The notes under the pieces were generated by a model. That model saw only the letters and a list, made by a program, of their open reading frames with translations. It was not told the origin of the DNA and ran no database searches. The translations under genes and the position numbers were made by a program. Shown here in pieces: positions 26,246 through 34,437 of a stretch of DNA of 63,971 bases. This DNA is from Spirochaetes bacterium ADurb.BinA120. Lineage in GTDB: Bacteria; Spirochaetota; UBA4802; UBA5368. Position 1 is the stretch's first letter. Each line of letters opens with the position of its first letter. The stretch lies in NCBI GenBank assembly GCA_002069125.1, contig MVZN01000011.1, forward strand, positions 1 through 63,971, given 5' to 3'.

Positions 26246-27425
26246 CGAGGAGGCTTACACCGGCTTCCTTTTCGTCGAGCACCCGATTGACGAAAAGCGC
26301 GGTCTCCTCGAGCAGGTTTATGATAAGGAGGTCGGACAGCCTGTTCTTCTCGCTGTCGAAAATCAGCTTTATGATGGGCCTAAGCGGCTTTCTGGGCACG
26401 GAACCTATTACCAGGCCCACGCTCCCGTCATTGAGCTCCACCAGGGAGCCTATCGGATAGACCGACATCTTCGACAGGAAAACGCGGAGTATGACCGGAT
26501 CGAACCTGTTTACGCCGCTTGAAAGCAGGTTCTTCATCGCGTGATAGAATGACTGCTTCTCGCGATAGCTGCGGCTTGAAATCTGGGCCTCGTATGAATC
26601 CGCTATGGCCGCGATGCGCGCGTACTCGTCGATCTGGGTGCCCTTGATCCCCCTGGGGTATCCCTTGCCGTCGAAGTGCTCGTGGTGCTGCAGGCCGACC
26701 AGAGCGCTCTTTTCCCGGACCTTGCCGAGCTGTTTGATGAGGCGGTAGCCGTGGAGCGTGTGCGTTTTGATTAGATTGAATTCGTGATCGCTCAGATTGG
26801 ACTGCTTGTACGCGATATAGGCGGGCATCTTCGCCATGCCCGCGTCGATAAGAAGCGTTCCGATGGCGAGCTCGCGCAGTTTTTCAGGCGTGTATTTAAG
26901 CGCCGTCCCTATGAGAAGGGCGTAGAAGGTCACGTTCACCGAATGGGCGACCAGGTAGTTCTTGCCCTCCTCCAGCCCGTAGAGGAACAGGACGATATTG
27001 TTATCCTCCTCCATCAGCCGTATTATGCTCTTGGCGGTGTTCTCGATGGAGTCCGTGGTGAACATCTCGTCGTTTTTGATGGCCGTATAGACGTCCCCCA
27101 CCACCCTGCAGGCCTCGCGGTGAATGTCCATCAGCTCTTTTCGCTTTAAGAGCAGAAGGCTGTACTGGTCGACGATTTTTTTGGCGTCCGCCGAGATCGA
27201 CGCGTCGATCTTCTGGACGAAGCGCATATCGCTTTCGCTCGAGGAGAGGTTTCCCATCGTCTCGATCTCGCTGATGCCCCACTTCATCAGCCGCTTGATG
27301 TCGCTCTCCTTGATGGTTACGTTGGCGCCGACAAGCATGTTGTTACTGTCGATATAGACCGGCTTATCGAACCGCATTCCCGGCCGAAGCTCCTCGACCG
27401 GGATCTTCTTCATGATACCCGCCAT
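26235..27425 (-). CDS. HD-GYP-domain protein with degenerate HD motif
   Basis: HD-GYP proteins are usually cyclic di-GMP phosphodiesterases. The 396-residue protein has an N-terminal DUF3391-like region (VEELRPGMRF onward, about 1-60), a linker, and an HD-GYP domain (about 155-320). H161, H222, H225, H247 and the signature HFDGKGYPRG are kept, as is IADSYEA. The namesake HD pair is changed: where HDIGK is expected, the sequence reads IDAGM (residues 193-197), so one metal-binding histidine and the following Lys are lost. Phosphodiesterase activity is doubtful; it may sense or bind c-di-GMP. It sits between the FlhB-like gene and yraN in the operon. Confidence 0.9.
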   Translation of the reverse strand: MAGIMKKIPVEELRPGMRFDKPVYIDSNNMLVGANVTIKESDIKRLMKWGISEIETMGNLSSSESDMRFVQKIDASISADAKKIVDQYSLLLLKRKELMDIHREACRVVGDVYTAIKNDEMFTTDSIENTAKSIIRLMEEDNNIVLFLYGLEEGKNYLVAHSVNVTFYALLIGTALKYTPEKLRELAIGTLLIDAGMAKMPAYIAYKQSNLSDHEFNLIKTHTLHGYRLIKQLGKVREKSALVGLQHHEHFDGKGYPRGIKGTQIDEYARIAAIADSYEAQISSRSYREKQSFYHAMKNLLSSGVNRFDPVILRVFLSKMSVYPIGSLVELNDGSVGLVIGSVPRKPLRPIIKLIFDSEKNRLSDLLIINLLEETALFVNRVLDEKEAGVSLLDVL

Positions 27426-27437
27426 TGTCCGATTTCC

Positions 27438-27725
27438 TTATTCCGCCAATTTGTCTTTCAAGCGCTCATTGATCCTGTAACAGTACGCCAGCACCTCGGC
27501 CACCGCCCTGTAAAGCTCCGGCGGCACCGCGCTCCCCGCGTCCAGCGCAAAGAGCGCCGCCGCGAGGTCGGCGTCCCGGTATATTTCCACTCCGTGTTCG
27601 CGCGCAATGAGCTCCAGGCGCTCCGCAAGGCTCCCTCGGGCGCTCGCCAGCACCCGCGGCGCCTCTTCCGCCGGGGAATAGGCCAGGGCCACGCCCAGCC
27701 TTTCCCCACGCCTATGCCCGCGCAT
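27438..27725 (-). CDS. FlhB-like C-terminal cytoplasmic domain protein (FhlB/YlqH type)
   Basis: This 95-residue protein corresponds to the part of the flagellar export switch FlhB that lies after its autocleavage site. LGVALAYSPAEEAPRVLA matches the strand following the cleaved Asn-Pro-Thr-His, and VEIYRDADLAAALFAL, then VPPELYRAVAEVLAYCYRI match the FlhB C-domain. The cleavage motif itself is absent. Bacillus YlqH is the same kind of stand-alone domain and sits next to rnhB. It may modulate export-substrate switching. It overlaps the FliK-like gene by 14 bp. Confidence 0.88.
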   Translation of the reverse strand: MRGHRRGERLGVALAYSPAEEAPRVLASARGSLAERLELIAREHGVEIYRDADLAAALFALDAGSAVPPELYRAVAEVLAYCYRINERLKDKLAE

Positions 27726-28794
27726 CGAATTCGCCTCCCTGCAGGAGGAAGGCGCCCTGCTCGCGAATCACATCCATCGCCCGGTCGATTGACCTCACCG
27801 AAACCGTGCAGTTCATGCCCGCCGCCGAGCCTATCGTCGCCGCCAGGCGATCCCTGTCCGAGGCTATTTCGTCGCGAACGACCCCGTTGTCGCAAAAGAC
27901 GTCAACGCGAATATGGTCGTTCCACTCTCTGGCCAAAAGCTCAACATGCCCCAATTGGGAAAAATCGGCCTCGACCGCCATGCCGTCCGCGCTTCCTATG
28001 TACCTCGCCTCCCTGAAACCCTCGTCGTGAAAGTATATGATTCCGCTCCTTGCGGAAAGCTCTCCGGCAGCCCCGGCATCGAGAAGCGAGTGCGACAATT
28101 GGCGGATTATTTCCTCTCCGCTCTGAGACTCGCCGACGAATTCGTCAAGCGCATCGAGAATACCGCCGGTCCCATCGAATGAACCGTCCTCCGCCGCGAA
28201 TCTCACGACTGACTGGTTGTGGCGCCGCCGCCCCTCTCTTTCGGAGATCGCCAGGACAGAGGCGAGGCAATTCAGATTAATACCCTCAAAATCGGAAAAA
28301 AGGAAAGAAAAAAACAACAAACTCTCTATTTTTATTCCCCGGGCGGCCAGCGCGTTAAGCACCTCCGAAAGCCCGGTCTTTTTCTCGACGCCCCCGGACA
28401 GCCTGAAAAGCAGGCTGCTGTACGCATAGACCCCCACAAGCCCGTCTGTTGGCGCCCTTCCGAAAGGAATACGCCCCGTGTCGGACCGGGCGAAAGGGGT
28501 TAAATCCAGCAGGCGCTCCCGGGCTGTCGCCTTTGGGTCCTCCGCAACAAGCCTGAAGACGAAAGTGGAGCCCGTCCTTTTTTCAAGCAAGAGGTCCAGG
28601 CGTCCGGCGGAGGGAAGGCCGTTTACAAAGTTCGCGGAGACCCGCCTCCCGGCAATCTCCAAAACCGCGCGATGGGTGTCGATTCGTTCGACAATCCTCG
28701 CACCGATCACCCCTCCCTTCTCGAGCGCACCGAGGGCTTCCGCATGCGCCCCTCTCCCGAAAATGGTGATGGTGGCCGAGTTATCGATCCTCAT
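27712..28794 (-). CDS. FliK-like protein (possible hook-length/export control)
   Basis: A 360-residue protein with a low-complexity-poor N-terminus (TITIFGRGAHAEAL) and a C-terminal region (about 275-350) that resembles the FliK hook-length-control C-domain: FSQLGHVELLAREWND, then VFCDNGVVRDEI and a helix before GMNCTVSV. The match is weak by eye. Genes of this kind are often found between rnhB and a FlhB-C gene, as B. subtilis ylqG is. It overlaps both neighbours by 14 bp, so the three are translationally coupled. Assignment rests on position as much as on sequence. Confidence 0.55.
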   Translation of the reverse strand: MRIDNSATITIFGRGAHAEALGALEKGGVIGARIVERIDTHRAVLEIAGRRVSANFVNGLPSAGRLDLLLEKRTGSTFVFRLVAEDPKATARERLLDLTPFARSDTGRIPFGRAPTDGLVGVYAYSSLLFRLSGGVEKKTGLSEVLNALAARGIKIESLLFFSFLFSDFEGINLNCLASVLAISEREGRRRHNQSVVRFAAEDGSFDGTGGILDALDEFVGESQSGEEIIRQLSHSLLDAGAAGELSARSGIIYFHDEGFREARYIGSADGMAVEADFSQLGHVELLAREWNDHIRVDVFCDNGVVRDEIASDRDRLAATIGSAAGMNCTVSVRSIDRAMDVIREQGAFLLQGGEFDARA

Positions 28795-29512
28795 TTCCCG
28801 CGAAAAGGTCCTCCCGGTTCGTCAGATCGCGCAGGGGTGCGTAACTCCGGCGGTGCACCGGCGATGGGCCCATTCGCACGATCGATTCCCTGTGCTCGAG
28901 CGTCCCGTAGCCTTTGTTTTTTTTTAACCCATAGCCGGGATAAATCAAATCAAATTTATCCAGAATGCGGTCGCGATATATCTTCGCGGCGATCGAAGCC
29001 GAAGCGATCGATATGGAGATGGAGTCCCCCTTTTTTATGGAGATGAAACGCAAGCCGGGGGAAAAGGCGAAGCGCCCGTCCATGATGACCACATCGGGGG
29101 GCTCGGGGAGATGGCCTAACATCCTGCACAGCAGAAATTCGGTAGCGCCGTTGATGTTGAGGCGATCGACCGTCCGGTGGGATACCCCGGAGGCATAGAG
29201 ACATGAGGCGCTGCCGCGAATGTGCTCCAGAGCGGCAAGCCTGGCCCGGTGGCCCAATTTTTTCGAATCGTCCACGGAGGAGAGCAGGTCCTCCGGGGGC
29301 CGGGCTATGGTATCCGGAGAGAACATCACCATCCCCAGATACAGAGGGCCGGCAAGCGCTCCCCTGCCGACCTCGTCGACACCGACTATCCGCCGGTATC
29401 CCTGGTCCAACAGTTCACGCTCTATGTCGAACGTGGGGCCATGGAGGCGCCGGCGGCCGCCCCCTCGCCGCTCAGGCGTTTTCGTTTTCCTGGTTCTCAG
29501 GAATCGCCTCAT
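28781..29512 (-). CDS. rnhB: Ribonuclease HII
   Basis: RNase HII cuts the RNA strand of RNA-DNA hybrids and removes ribonucleotides from DNA. The core [15 protein letters not shown] provides the first two acidic catalytic residues; [11 protein letters not shown] and [16 protein letters not shown] supply the rest, and the C-terminus ends with the [11 protein letters not shown] motif. The first ATG that leaves a sensible length is at 29512, which overlaps the end of rplS by 41 bp and gives a basic N-terminal extension ([12 protein letters not shown]). A start nearer the TTG in ELLDQG cannot be excluded. Essential residues are all present. Confidence 0.9.
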   Translation of the reverse strand: MRRFLRTRKTKTPERRGGGRRRLHGPTFDIERELLDQGYRRIVGVDEVGRGALAGPLYLGMVMFSPDTIARPPEDLLSSVDDSKKLGHRARLAALEHIRGSASCLYASGVSHRTVDRLNINGATEFLLCRMLGHLPEPPDVVIMDGRFAFSPGLRFISIKKGDSISISIASASIAAKIYRDRILDKFDLIYPGYGLKKNKGYGTLEHRESIVRMGPSPVHRRSYAPLRDLTNREDLFAGNEDR

Positions 29513-29906
29513 GGGTGGCGGGAACCTCCACCACCGGAGCGACGGCCTTGCCGCGGGCGACCCTCTTCTCCTTAAGCCTGGCGGACTTGCCGGTGCGCTC
29601 GCGAAGGAAGTACAGCTTGGCCCTGCGGATCTTGCCCTTTCGTATGGGCTCGATCCTGGCGATACGGGCCGAATAGAGGGGAAACACCCTTTCCACGCCG
29701 ACATCGTAGGATATACGACGTACCGTGAAGCTCTTGCCGACGCCCTTGTTGTTTATGGCGATCACTATCCCCTCGAACACCTGAATGCGCTCGCGGCTTC
29801 CCTCCACGATTCTATAATGCACCTTTACGGTGTCGCCGACCTCAAAGTTCATGGGACGATCGAGCGGCATGATTTCCTTCTGGACGGTTTCAATTATATT
29901 CATCAT
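29472..29906 (-). CDS. rplS: Ribosomal protein L19, with C-terminal extension
   Basis: L19 is a large-subunit ribosomal protein at the 30S-50S interface. Residues 1-115 are standard ([80 protein letters not shown]). The remaining 29 residues form an acidic tail rich in Ala, Pro, Val and Glu ([15 protein letters not shown]) that typical L19 lacks. The ATG at 29906 overlaps the trmD stop. The tail's role is unknown. Confidence 0.95.
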   Translation of the reverse strand: MMNIIETVQKEIMPLDRPMNFEVGDTVKVHYRIVEGSRERIQVFEGIVIAINNKGVGKSFTVRRISYDVGVERVFPLYSARIARIEPIRKGKIRRAKLYFLRERTGKSARLKEKRVARGKAVAPVVEVPATHEAIPENQENENA

Positions 29907-30607
29907 TCTTCTCCTTTAATCTTTCCCTCACAATATCGTTTATACAGGTCCGGCCTCAGCCTTTCGGTCCGCTCCAGGCGCTGGTCCAAACGCCATCTCC
30001 GTATCCTGGCGTGGTCCCCGCTTAAAAGCACCTCCGGCACCGAAAGCCCTTCGATTTCGGCCGGTCTCGTGTACTGCGGGTATTCCAGCAGGCCGTTCTC
30101 GAAGCTTTCCTCGACGAGCGATTCGCTGTTCGACATGAAGCCGGGTATGTAGCGCGCCGTTGCGTCGAGTATCGTAAGGGCCGCGTATTCTCCGCCGGAC
30201 AGGACATAATCGCCGACGGACACCTCATGGTCCACATAACGGTCCACCACGCGCTGGTCGACCCCCTCATAGTGGCCGCAGACTATGCAGAGCTCCATCT
30301 CGCCGGCCAGCCGCTTTACCATTTCCTGGGTGAGCAGCTCGCCCGAGGCGCTTGTAAGCAGCACTTTCGTATCCTCTCCCCGGACCGACTCGATGGCCCG
30401 AAAAAGCGGCCCCGGCATCAACACCATGCCGCTTCCGCCTCCGTAGGGATAATCATCACACTGGCGGTAACGGCTTTCGGCAAAATCGCGCAGATCCACC
30501 ACATCCACCCGAAGAAGACCGGCGTCGATAGCCTTTCCCAGAAGCCCCGTGGAAAGCGGGCTCGTGAAAAATTCCGGAAACAGGGTTATTATCTTCACTA
30601 CCGCCAA
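29903..30607 (-). CDS. trmD: tRNA (guanine-37-N1)-methyltransferase
   Basis: TrmD methylates G37 of several tRNAs and prevents frameshifting. The 234 residues match the family (about 240-250). Signature pieces are [20 protein letters not shown], the trefoil-knot SAM-binding segments [11 protein letters not shown] and [10 protein letters not shown], and the conserved YTRPAEIEG with GDHARIRRW. It lies 45 bp downstream of rimM and 4 bp overlapping rplS, the usual arrangement. Confidence 0.96.
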   Translation of the reverse strand: MAVVKIITLFPEFFTSPLSTGLLGKAIDAGLLRVDVVDLRDFAESRYRQCDDYPYGGGSGMVLMPGPLFRAIESVRGEDTKVLLTSASGELLTQEMVKRLAGEMELCIVCGHYEGVDQRVVDRYVDHEVSVGDYVLSGGEYAALTILDATARYIPGFMSNSESLVEESFENGLLEYPQYTRPAEIEGLSVPEVLLSGDHARIRRWRLDQRLERTERLRPDLYKRYCEGKIKGEE

Positions 30608-30652
30608 TAACGACCGGCCATTGTCCTTAAAAATTGTCGGAACACCGGCGCG

Positions 30653-31177
30653 TCAATCCAGGAGGCCATCGATGGGATCGATATCGATTCTGCCCGAGAA
30701 AACCCGCTCGGTATTCACCATCGATTCGACGAACGGGAGCAGATGTTCGCGCCCGCCGGGAAGCTCTATGATTAAAAGCTCGCCGGCCCCACCGGAAAGG
30801 ATGTCCTTCACGCGCCCGAAGGCTTCCCCTCGCAGATATACCTCGCAACCTATAATATCATAATAATAGAAGGATCCGCCCTCCAGCACATCCCTCGTCT
30901 TCTCAGCCTCTTCGCGGGTGATGAACACCTCCAGCCCCCGCATCGAAAGGGCCGCGTCCCTGTCGTCGATGCCCGACAGGCGGAGCAGCGCCGTTTTTCC
31001 GTCCACCGGGATAAACTCCGTTATGGCATATCGCTCATAGAGCGGTCCCTTTTTGACGCATACCTCGTTTCCCGGGGAAAAACGTTCGGCGATGTCGGAT
31101 ATAACGACCACTTTCAGGCGCCCCTTCAGGCCGTGGGCGCCCGCGATCTTCGCTATTCGTATATGGGAATCACTCAA
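30653..31177 (-). CDS. rimM: 16S rRNA processing / ribosome maturation factor RimM
   Basis: RimM assists assembly of the 30S head together with S19. The 174-residue protein has the N-terminal barrel (RIAKIAGAHGLKGRLKV, LSGIDDRDAALSMRGLEVFI) and the C-terminal PRC-like barrel (YYYDIIGCEVYLRGE, LSGGAGELLIIE, HLLPFVESMV, RIDIDPIDGLLD), all canonical. Its start overlaps the khpA stop by 4 bp (ATGA). Confidence 0.95.
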   Translation of the reverse strand: MSDSHIRIAKIAGAHGLKGRLKVVVISDIAERFSPGNEVCVKKGPLYERYAITEFIPVDGKTALLRLSGIDDRDAALSMRGLEVFITREEAEKTRDVLEGGSFYYYDIIGCEVYLRGEAFGRVKDILSGGAGELLIIELPGGREHLLPFVESMVNTERVFSGRIDIDPIDGLLD

Positions 31178-31410
31178 TCAAGTATTTCCAGCACTACCCT
31201 CTTTCCGGATTTCGTGGCGGACGCGTTTATGATAGTCCGTATGGCCCTCGCTATGCGGCCGTGTTTGCCGATGACCTTCCCAATGTCGTCCTTGGTGACC
31301 TTTAGCTCCAGAATGGTGGACTTTTCCCCTTCGACTTCCCGTATCATCACCTCGTCGGGGTTGTCGACCAGGGACTTCACCATGTATTCCACCAGGTCCT
31401 TATAATTCAT
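31174..31410 (-). CDS. khpA: KH-domain RNA-binding protein (KhpA/YlqC)
   Basis: The 78-residue protein is a lone KH domain with the RNA-binding GKHG turn in GKVIGKHGRIARAIR. KhpA pairs with Jag/KhpB in cell-envelope growth and RNA binding in several bacteria. It follows rpsP closely, as in B. subtilis (ylqC). Length is typical. Confidence 0.95.
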   Translation of the reverse strand: MNYKDLVEYMVKSLVDNPDEVMIREVEGEKSTILELKVTKDDIGKVIGKHGRIARAIRTIINASATKSGKRVVLEILD

Positions 31411-31425
31411 TCCGGCCTCCAGGGC

Positions 31426-31689
31426 TTATTCGGCGCTCTTGAATTTCCGCCACACTCCCGTTTTTTTCAAGAGTTTCGCGATGGTTTCCGTCGGCTGTGC
31501 CCCCTTCTTGAGCCAGTCGATCACCCTGGCCTCGTCGACCGTAAACTGGTTTCCCGCGGAAATGGGCTGGTACTGACCGAGGTTTTCTATCGCCACGCCG
31601 TCCCTGCGCTTGTGCTCATCCATCACAACCACCCGGTAAAAGGGTTTTTTCTTTGTCCCAACTCTCTGCAGTCGAATCTTTACCGACAC
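31426..31689 (-). CDS. rpsP: Ribosomal protein S16
   Basis: The 87-residue protein has the canonical VKIRLQRVGTKKKPFYRVVV start, then GVAIENLGQYQP, ARVIDWLKKGAQPTETIAKLL and a short basic end. The start codon is GTG at 31689, with GGAGG seven nt upstream. It is the first gene of the operon and has a good promoter immediately upstream. Confidence 0.97.
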   Translation of the reverse strand: MSVKIRLQRVGTKKKPFYRVVVMDEHKRRDGVAIENLGQYQPISAGNQFTVDEARVIDWLKKGAQPTETIAKLLKKTGVWRKFKSAE

Positions 31690-31719
31690 GCCGCTACCTC
31701 CTCAGAAGATTAGGGGATG

Positions 31720-31747
31720 ATTATTTCCTGTGCCGGATTTTTGTCAA
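31720..31747 (-). promoter_or_regulatory. Likely sigma-70 promoter of the rpsP operon
   Basis: On the minus strand TTGACA (31742-31747), a 16-nt spacer and AATAAT (31720-31725) lie about 30 bp upstream of the GTG start of rpsP. The -35 is a perfect consensus. It would drive rpsP through to at least yraN. Confidence 0.6.
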
Positions 31748-31864
31748 TACAAATTGACCGGCCCGGCGGCCCACCGCGTGATCTATCGGCGCATTGAACT
31801 GTAATCGCGAATGAGAATGGCCCCCGGTCCGCTCTCCGGCCTTTCCCGGCTATGCCCGGCCGGT

Positions 31865-32563
31865 TCAAACGGCCCGCATGCCGTCCGCGGCCGCACGTTT
31901 GAGTTCCCGGGCCGCGCGGTTGGGGTCGTCGGCGCCGAACACCGCATTGCCCGCCACGATCACCCTCGCTCCGGCCCTTGCCACTTCGCCGATGTTTTTT
32001 ACGGAAATGCCGCCATCCACCTGTATGAGCGTCCCTGCGCCGCCGGCAGTGGAGTCCAGGTGTCCGCGCAGGCGCCTGATCCGGTCCAGAGCGGCCGGCA
32101 TGAAGGCCTGGCCGTAAAAACCGGGGTCAACTGACATCACGAGGATGAGGTCGCATTCGCCGCTAAGGTCGTAGAGCGCCTCGATCGGGGTCGCCGGGTT
32201 GACGGAAAGCCCCGCGCGCACGCCCGCTTTTCTGATGGTCTGCAAAATCCGGGAGGGGAATCGGGTCGATTCGTAGTGTATCGTCAAGCACCAGGGGACA
32301 AGCTCCAGGTAGGCCTCCAGCGAGAGCTCCGGGCGCTCGATCATCAGGTGAATGTCGAGCGGGATGGATGTATGCGATGCCAGCGCCCTTATATAGCCGG
32401 GGCCAAAGGTGAGGTTGGGTACGAAATTACCGTCCATAACGTCCAGGTGTAGCAGATCGAACGCGGCGGGATCGAAGGCCGAAACGTCCCTTCCCATCGT
32501 CGAAAGGTCAGAGGCGATAATGGAGGGAGACAGAAGAACGCCGTTGTCAGAATTCGCCGGCAT
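31865..32563 (-). CDS. rpe: Ribulose-phosphate 3-epimerase
   Basis: Interconverts ribulose-5-phosphate and xylulose-5-phosphate in the pentose phosphate pathway. The 232 residues form a typical TIM barrel with metal ligands in FDLLHLDVMDGNFVPN and HLMIERPE, phosphate-binding GLSVNPATP, the catalytic MSVDPGFYGQAF loop and VDGGISVKNI. Its ATG at 32563 overlaps the end of the PASTA gene by 17 bp, so the two are probably co-transcribed, an arrangement also reported in other spirochaetes. Confidence 0.95.
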   Translation of the reverse strand: MPANSDNGVLLSPSIIASDLSTMGRDVSAFDPAAFDLLHLDVMDGNFVPNLTFGPGYIRALASHTSIPLDIHLMIERPELSLEAYLELVPWCLTIHYESTRFPSRILQTIRKAGVRAGLSVNPATPIEALYDLSGECDLILVMSVDPGFYGQAFMPAALDRIRRLRGHLDSTAGGAGTLIQVDGGISVKNIGEVARAGARVIVAGNAVFGADDPNRAARELKRAAADGMRAV

Positions 32564-33587
32564 CGAACCTCAGGGTTTTTATCTTCTTTTTATTATACAG
32601 GATGTAGACGCGGGCATTTCCGTTACGGTGGAACACGAAATCCATTTTATCCCCCGGCCTCATGACCCGCGAATAGGCTATCCGGCGCGGGCTGTCGTCC
32701 TCGACGTAGGCCTCGTATAAACCGGGATCGTCGCCCTTCGATATGTCGTACTGAACGCGCTCGTATGCGCGATACAGCAGCTCTATCGGCTTGTAGTACG
32801 ACACCTTGAGCCTTACGGAGCCGCCCCGCTGTATCGCGGCGTCCTTTTCCGGCTTTTGGCCCTCCACCAGGCCGCTTCGCTCGGAAAGGCCCGTCTCCAC
32901 TACCTCTTCGTCTATCGACAGCCCCTTGGAAAGCAGAAGGTCCAAACAGAGATCGATGGACTGTCCAGTGATTCCAGGCATGAGCATGTCGCCTTCTATT
33001 TTACCGGCGGAGACCAGTATGTTTATACGACGGTCGGGCGTGACCTTTTCGCCGGCCTTGGGGCTTTGGTCCAGGACGATATTTTCGCCCGTTTTATCGG
33101 AAGGTATGTATGTAATAGCGCCGGCCGCAAGCGACACCGAACGATTATGGCTGTGCAGATTTCGGAGTTTGTTGACGGCAAACGGGAGCTCGATGCCGGT
33201 AAGGTTCGGAACATCGACGTATAGAGCGCCTCTGCTCACCTGGAGCTTGATTGCGCCGCCCTCGTAGACGATCTCTCCCGCCTCCGGATACTGGCTCAAG
33301 ATGGTTCCGCCGGTAATATCGTAAACGTCCTGAAAGCGTATTTCCGGCCGAAAGCCCTTGCGAACGAGCCCGTTGCATACGTCGGCGAACTGTTTCCCGA
33401 CAACGTCGGGAACCTTCACCTCGCGGTCGGGCTTGGTGAGCAGGAGCAGGATGAGCGTGGACACGAATAAATAGAAAGAGAGCCCCACAAAAAAAATGAG
33501 CGCTATTCTGCCGATCGGCCTGAAATAGGTAAAATCGAAACGGGGCTTGTCGCCGCTGTTTTTGGATGGAGAGTGGTCCTGCATCAT
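32547..33587 (-). CDS. PASTA-domain membrane protein
   Basis: A 346-residue protein with a cytoplasmic lead (about 1-25), one membrane helix (about 27-50, FVGLSFYLFVSTLILLLL), then three PASTA repeats: VKVPDVVGKQFADVCNGL (about 57-118), VDVPNLTGIELPFAVNKL (about 123-192) and MLMPGITGQSIDLCLDLL (about 200-265). PASTA domains bind muropeptides or beta-lactams. There is no kinase or transpeptidase domain, unlike the usual PASTA proteins, and the C-terminal 80 residues are a separate beta region. Likely a cell-wall sensor or scaffold. Overlaps rpe by 17 bp. Confidence 0.9.
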   Translation of the reverse strand: MMQDHSPSKNSGDKPRFDFTYFRPIGRIALIFFVGLSFYLFVSTLILLLLTKPDREVKVPDVVGKQFADVCNGLVRKGFRPEIRFQDVYDITGGTILSQYPEAGEIVYEGGAIKLQVSRGALYVDVPNLTGIELPFAVNKLRNLHSHNRSVSLAAGAITYIPSDKTGENIVLDQSPKAGEKVTPDRRINILVSAGKIEGDMLMPGITGQSIDLCLDLLLSKGLSIDEEVVETGLSERSGLVEGQKPEKDAAIQRGGSVRLKVSYYKPIELLYRAYERVQYDISKGDDPGLYEAYVEDDSPRRIAYSRVMRPGDKMDFVFHRNGNARVYILYNKKKIKTLRFDAGEF

Positions 33588-33846
33588 CGTCCCGCGATAT
33601 CAATTGCCGCGTGCCGCATAAACGCCCGGGGGGTTCGCGAATAGCCGCACGGCTCGTAATCAAGGGTGTATCAGAAATAAGCCCCTGGCATTCGTCAAGC
33701 ATTATTAATCGGGAGGGGAAATTCTCTTGACTGAATGTCTTCCGCCCATAAATAGTTGCACTGCGCCCATTGGAGGAGAGACACAGGGCGGGCCGGCGGC
33801 GGGCCGTACGGCCTGAAACGACCCGCCACCGGCGGAACAGGGAACG

Positions 33847-34437
33847 ATGAAAATACGAGAGCTTTTTTCCGGCAGGGTTTTTACCATCTCAAACTTCCTC
33901 TCGCTGATGCGGATACTCCTTGTCCCGTTTATCGCCATCGCCTTCCATCTCGAGAAAGTCAACGGCATACACGAATACCGGTATTACAGCATCGCCCTGC
34001 TCGTATTTCTGGCCGCAACGGATTTCTTCGACGGCTTTCTCGCCCGAACGCTCAACCAGGTATCCCGGCTGGGCCAGTTTATCGATCCGCTCGCGGACAA
34101 AATATCTGTTCTAACCCTTGCGGTGGCGCTGTGCGTTTACAAGGGCTTCCCCGCGTGGATGCTCGCTGTAATCCTTGCGCGCGACATATACGCCGTTATT
34201 GGCGGGGCCCTGCTCTTCTCCAGAAAGGACATACAGGTTCGCCCCAACATCTATGGAAAGATAATGGTGGGATTCATGGCCCTTTGCGGGCTCGTGTTCA
34301 TCCTCGAGCCGCCCATCCTGATATTCGGGCTGTCTTTGCAGGCGCTTTCGATCGCCGCCGTCCTCGTGTTCCTACTCCTTTCCTCACTTGCGTACTGGAA
34401 GATTTACTCAAGGATCTATTTTGGAAAAGAGCGGTAA
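33847..34437 (+). CDS. pgsA: CDP-diacylglycerol-glycerol-3-phosphate 3-phosphatidyltransferase
   Basis: PgsA makes phosphatidylglycerophosphate, the first step of phosphatidylglycerol and cardiolipin synthesis. The 196-residue protein has the complete CDP-alcohol phosphotransferase motif DFFDGFLARTLNQVSRLGQ with the following DPLADK, giving all the aspartates. It has several membrane helices (ILFSRKDI region and LSLQALSIAAVLVFLLLS). The start is ATG 33847, just after a GGAACG. The downstream amidase gene starts inside its end. Confidence 0.92.
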   Translation: MKIRELFSGRVFTISNFLSLMRILLVPFIAIAFHLEKVNGIHEYRYYSIALLVFLAATDFFDGFLARTLNQVSRLGQFIDPLADKISVLTLAVALCVYKGFPAWMLAVILARDIYAVIGGALLFSRKDIQVRPNIYGKIMVGFMALCGLVFILEPPILIFGLSLQALSIAAVLVFLLLSSLAYWKIYSRIYFGKER

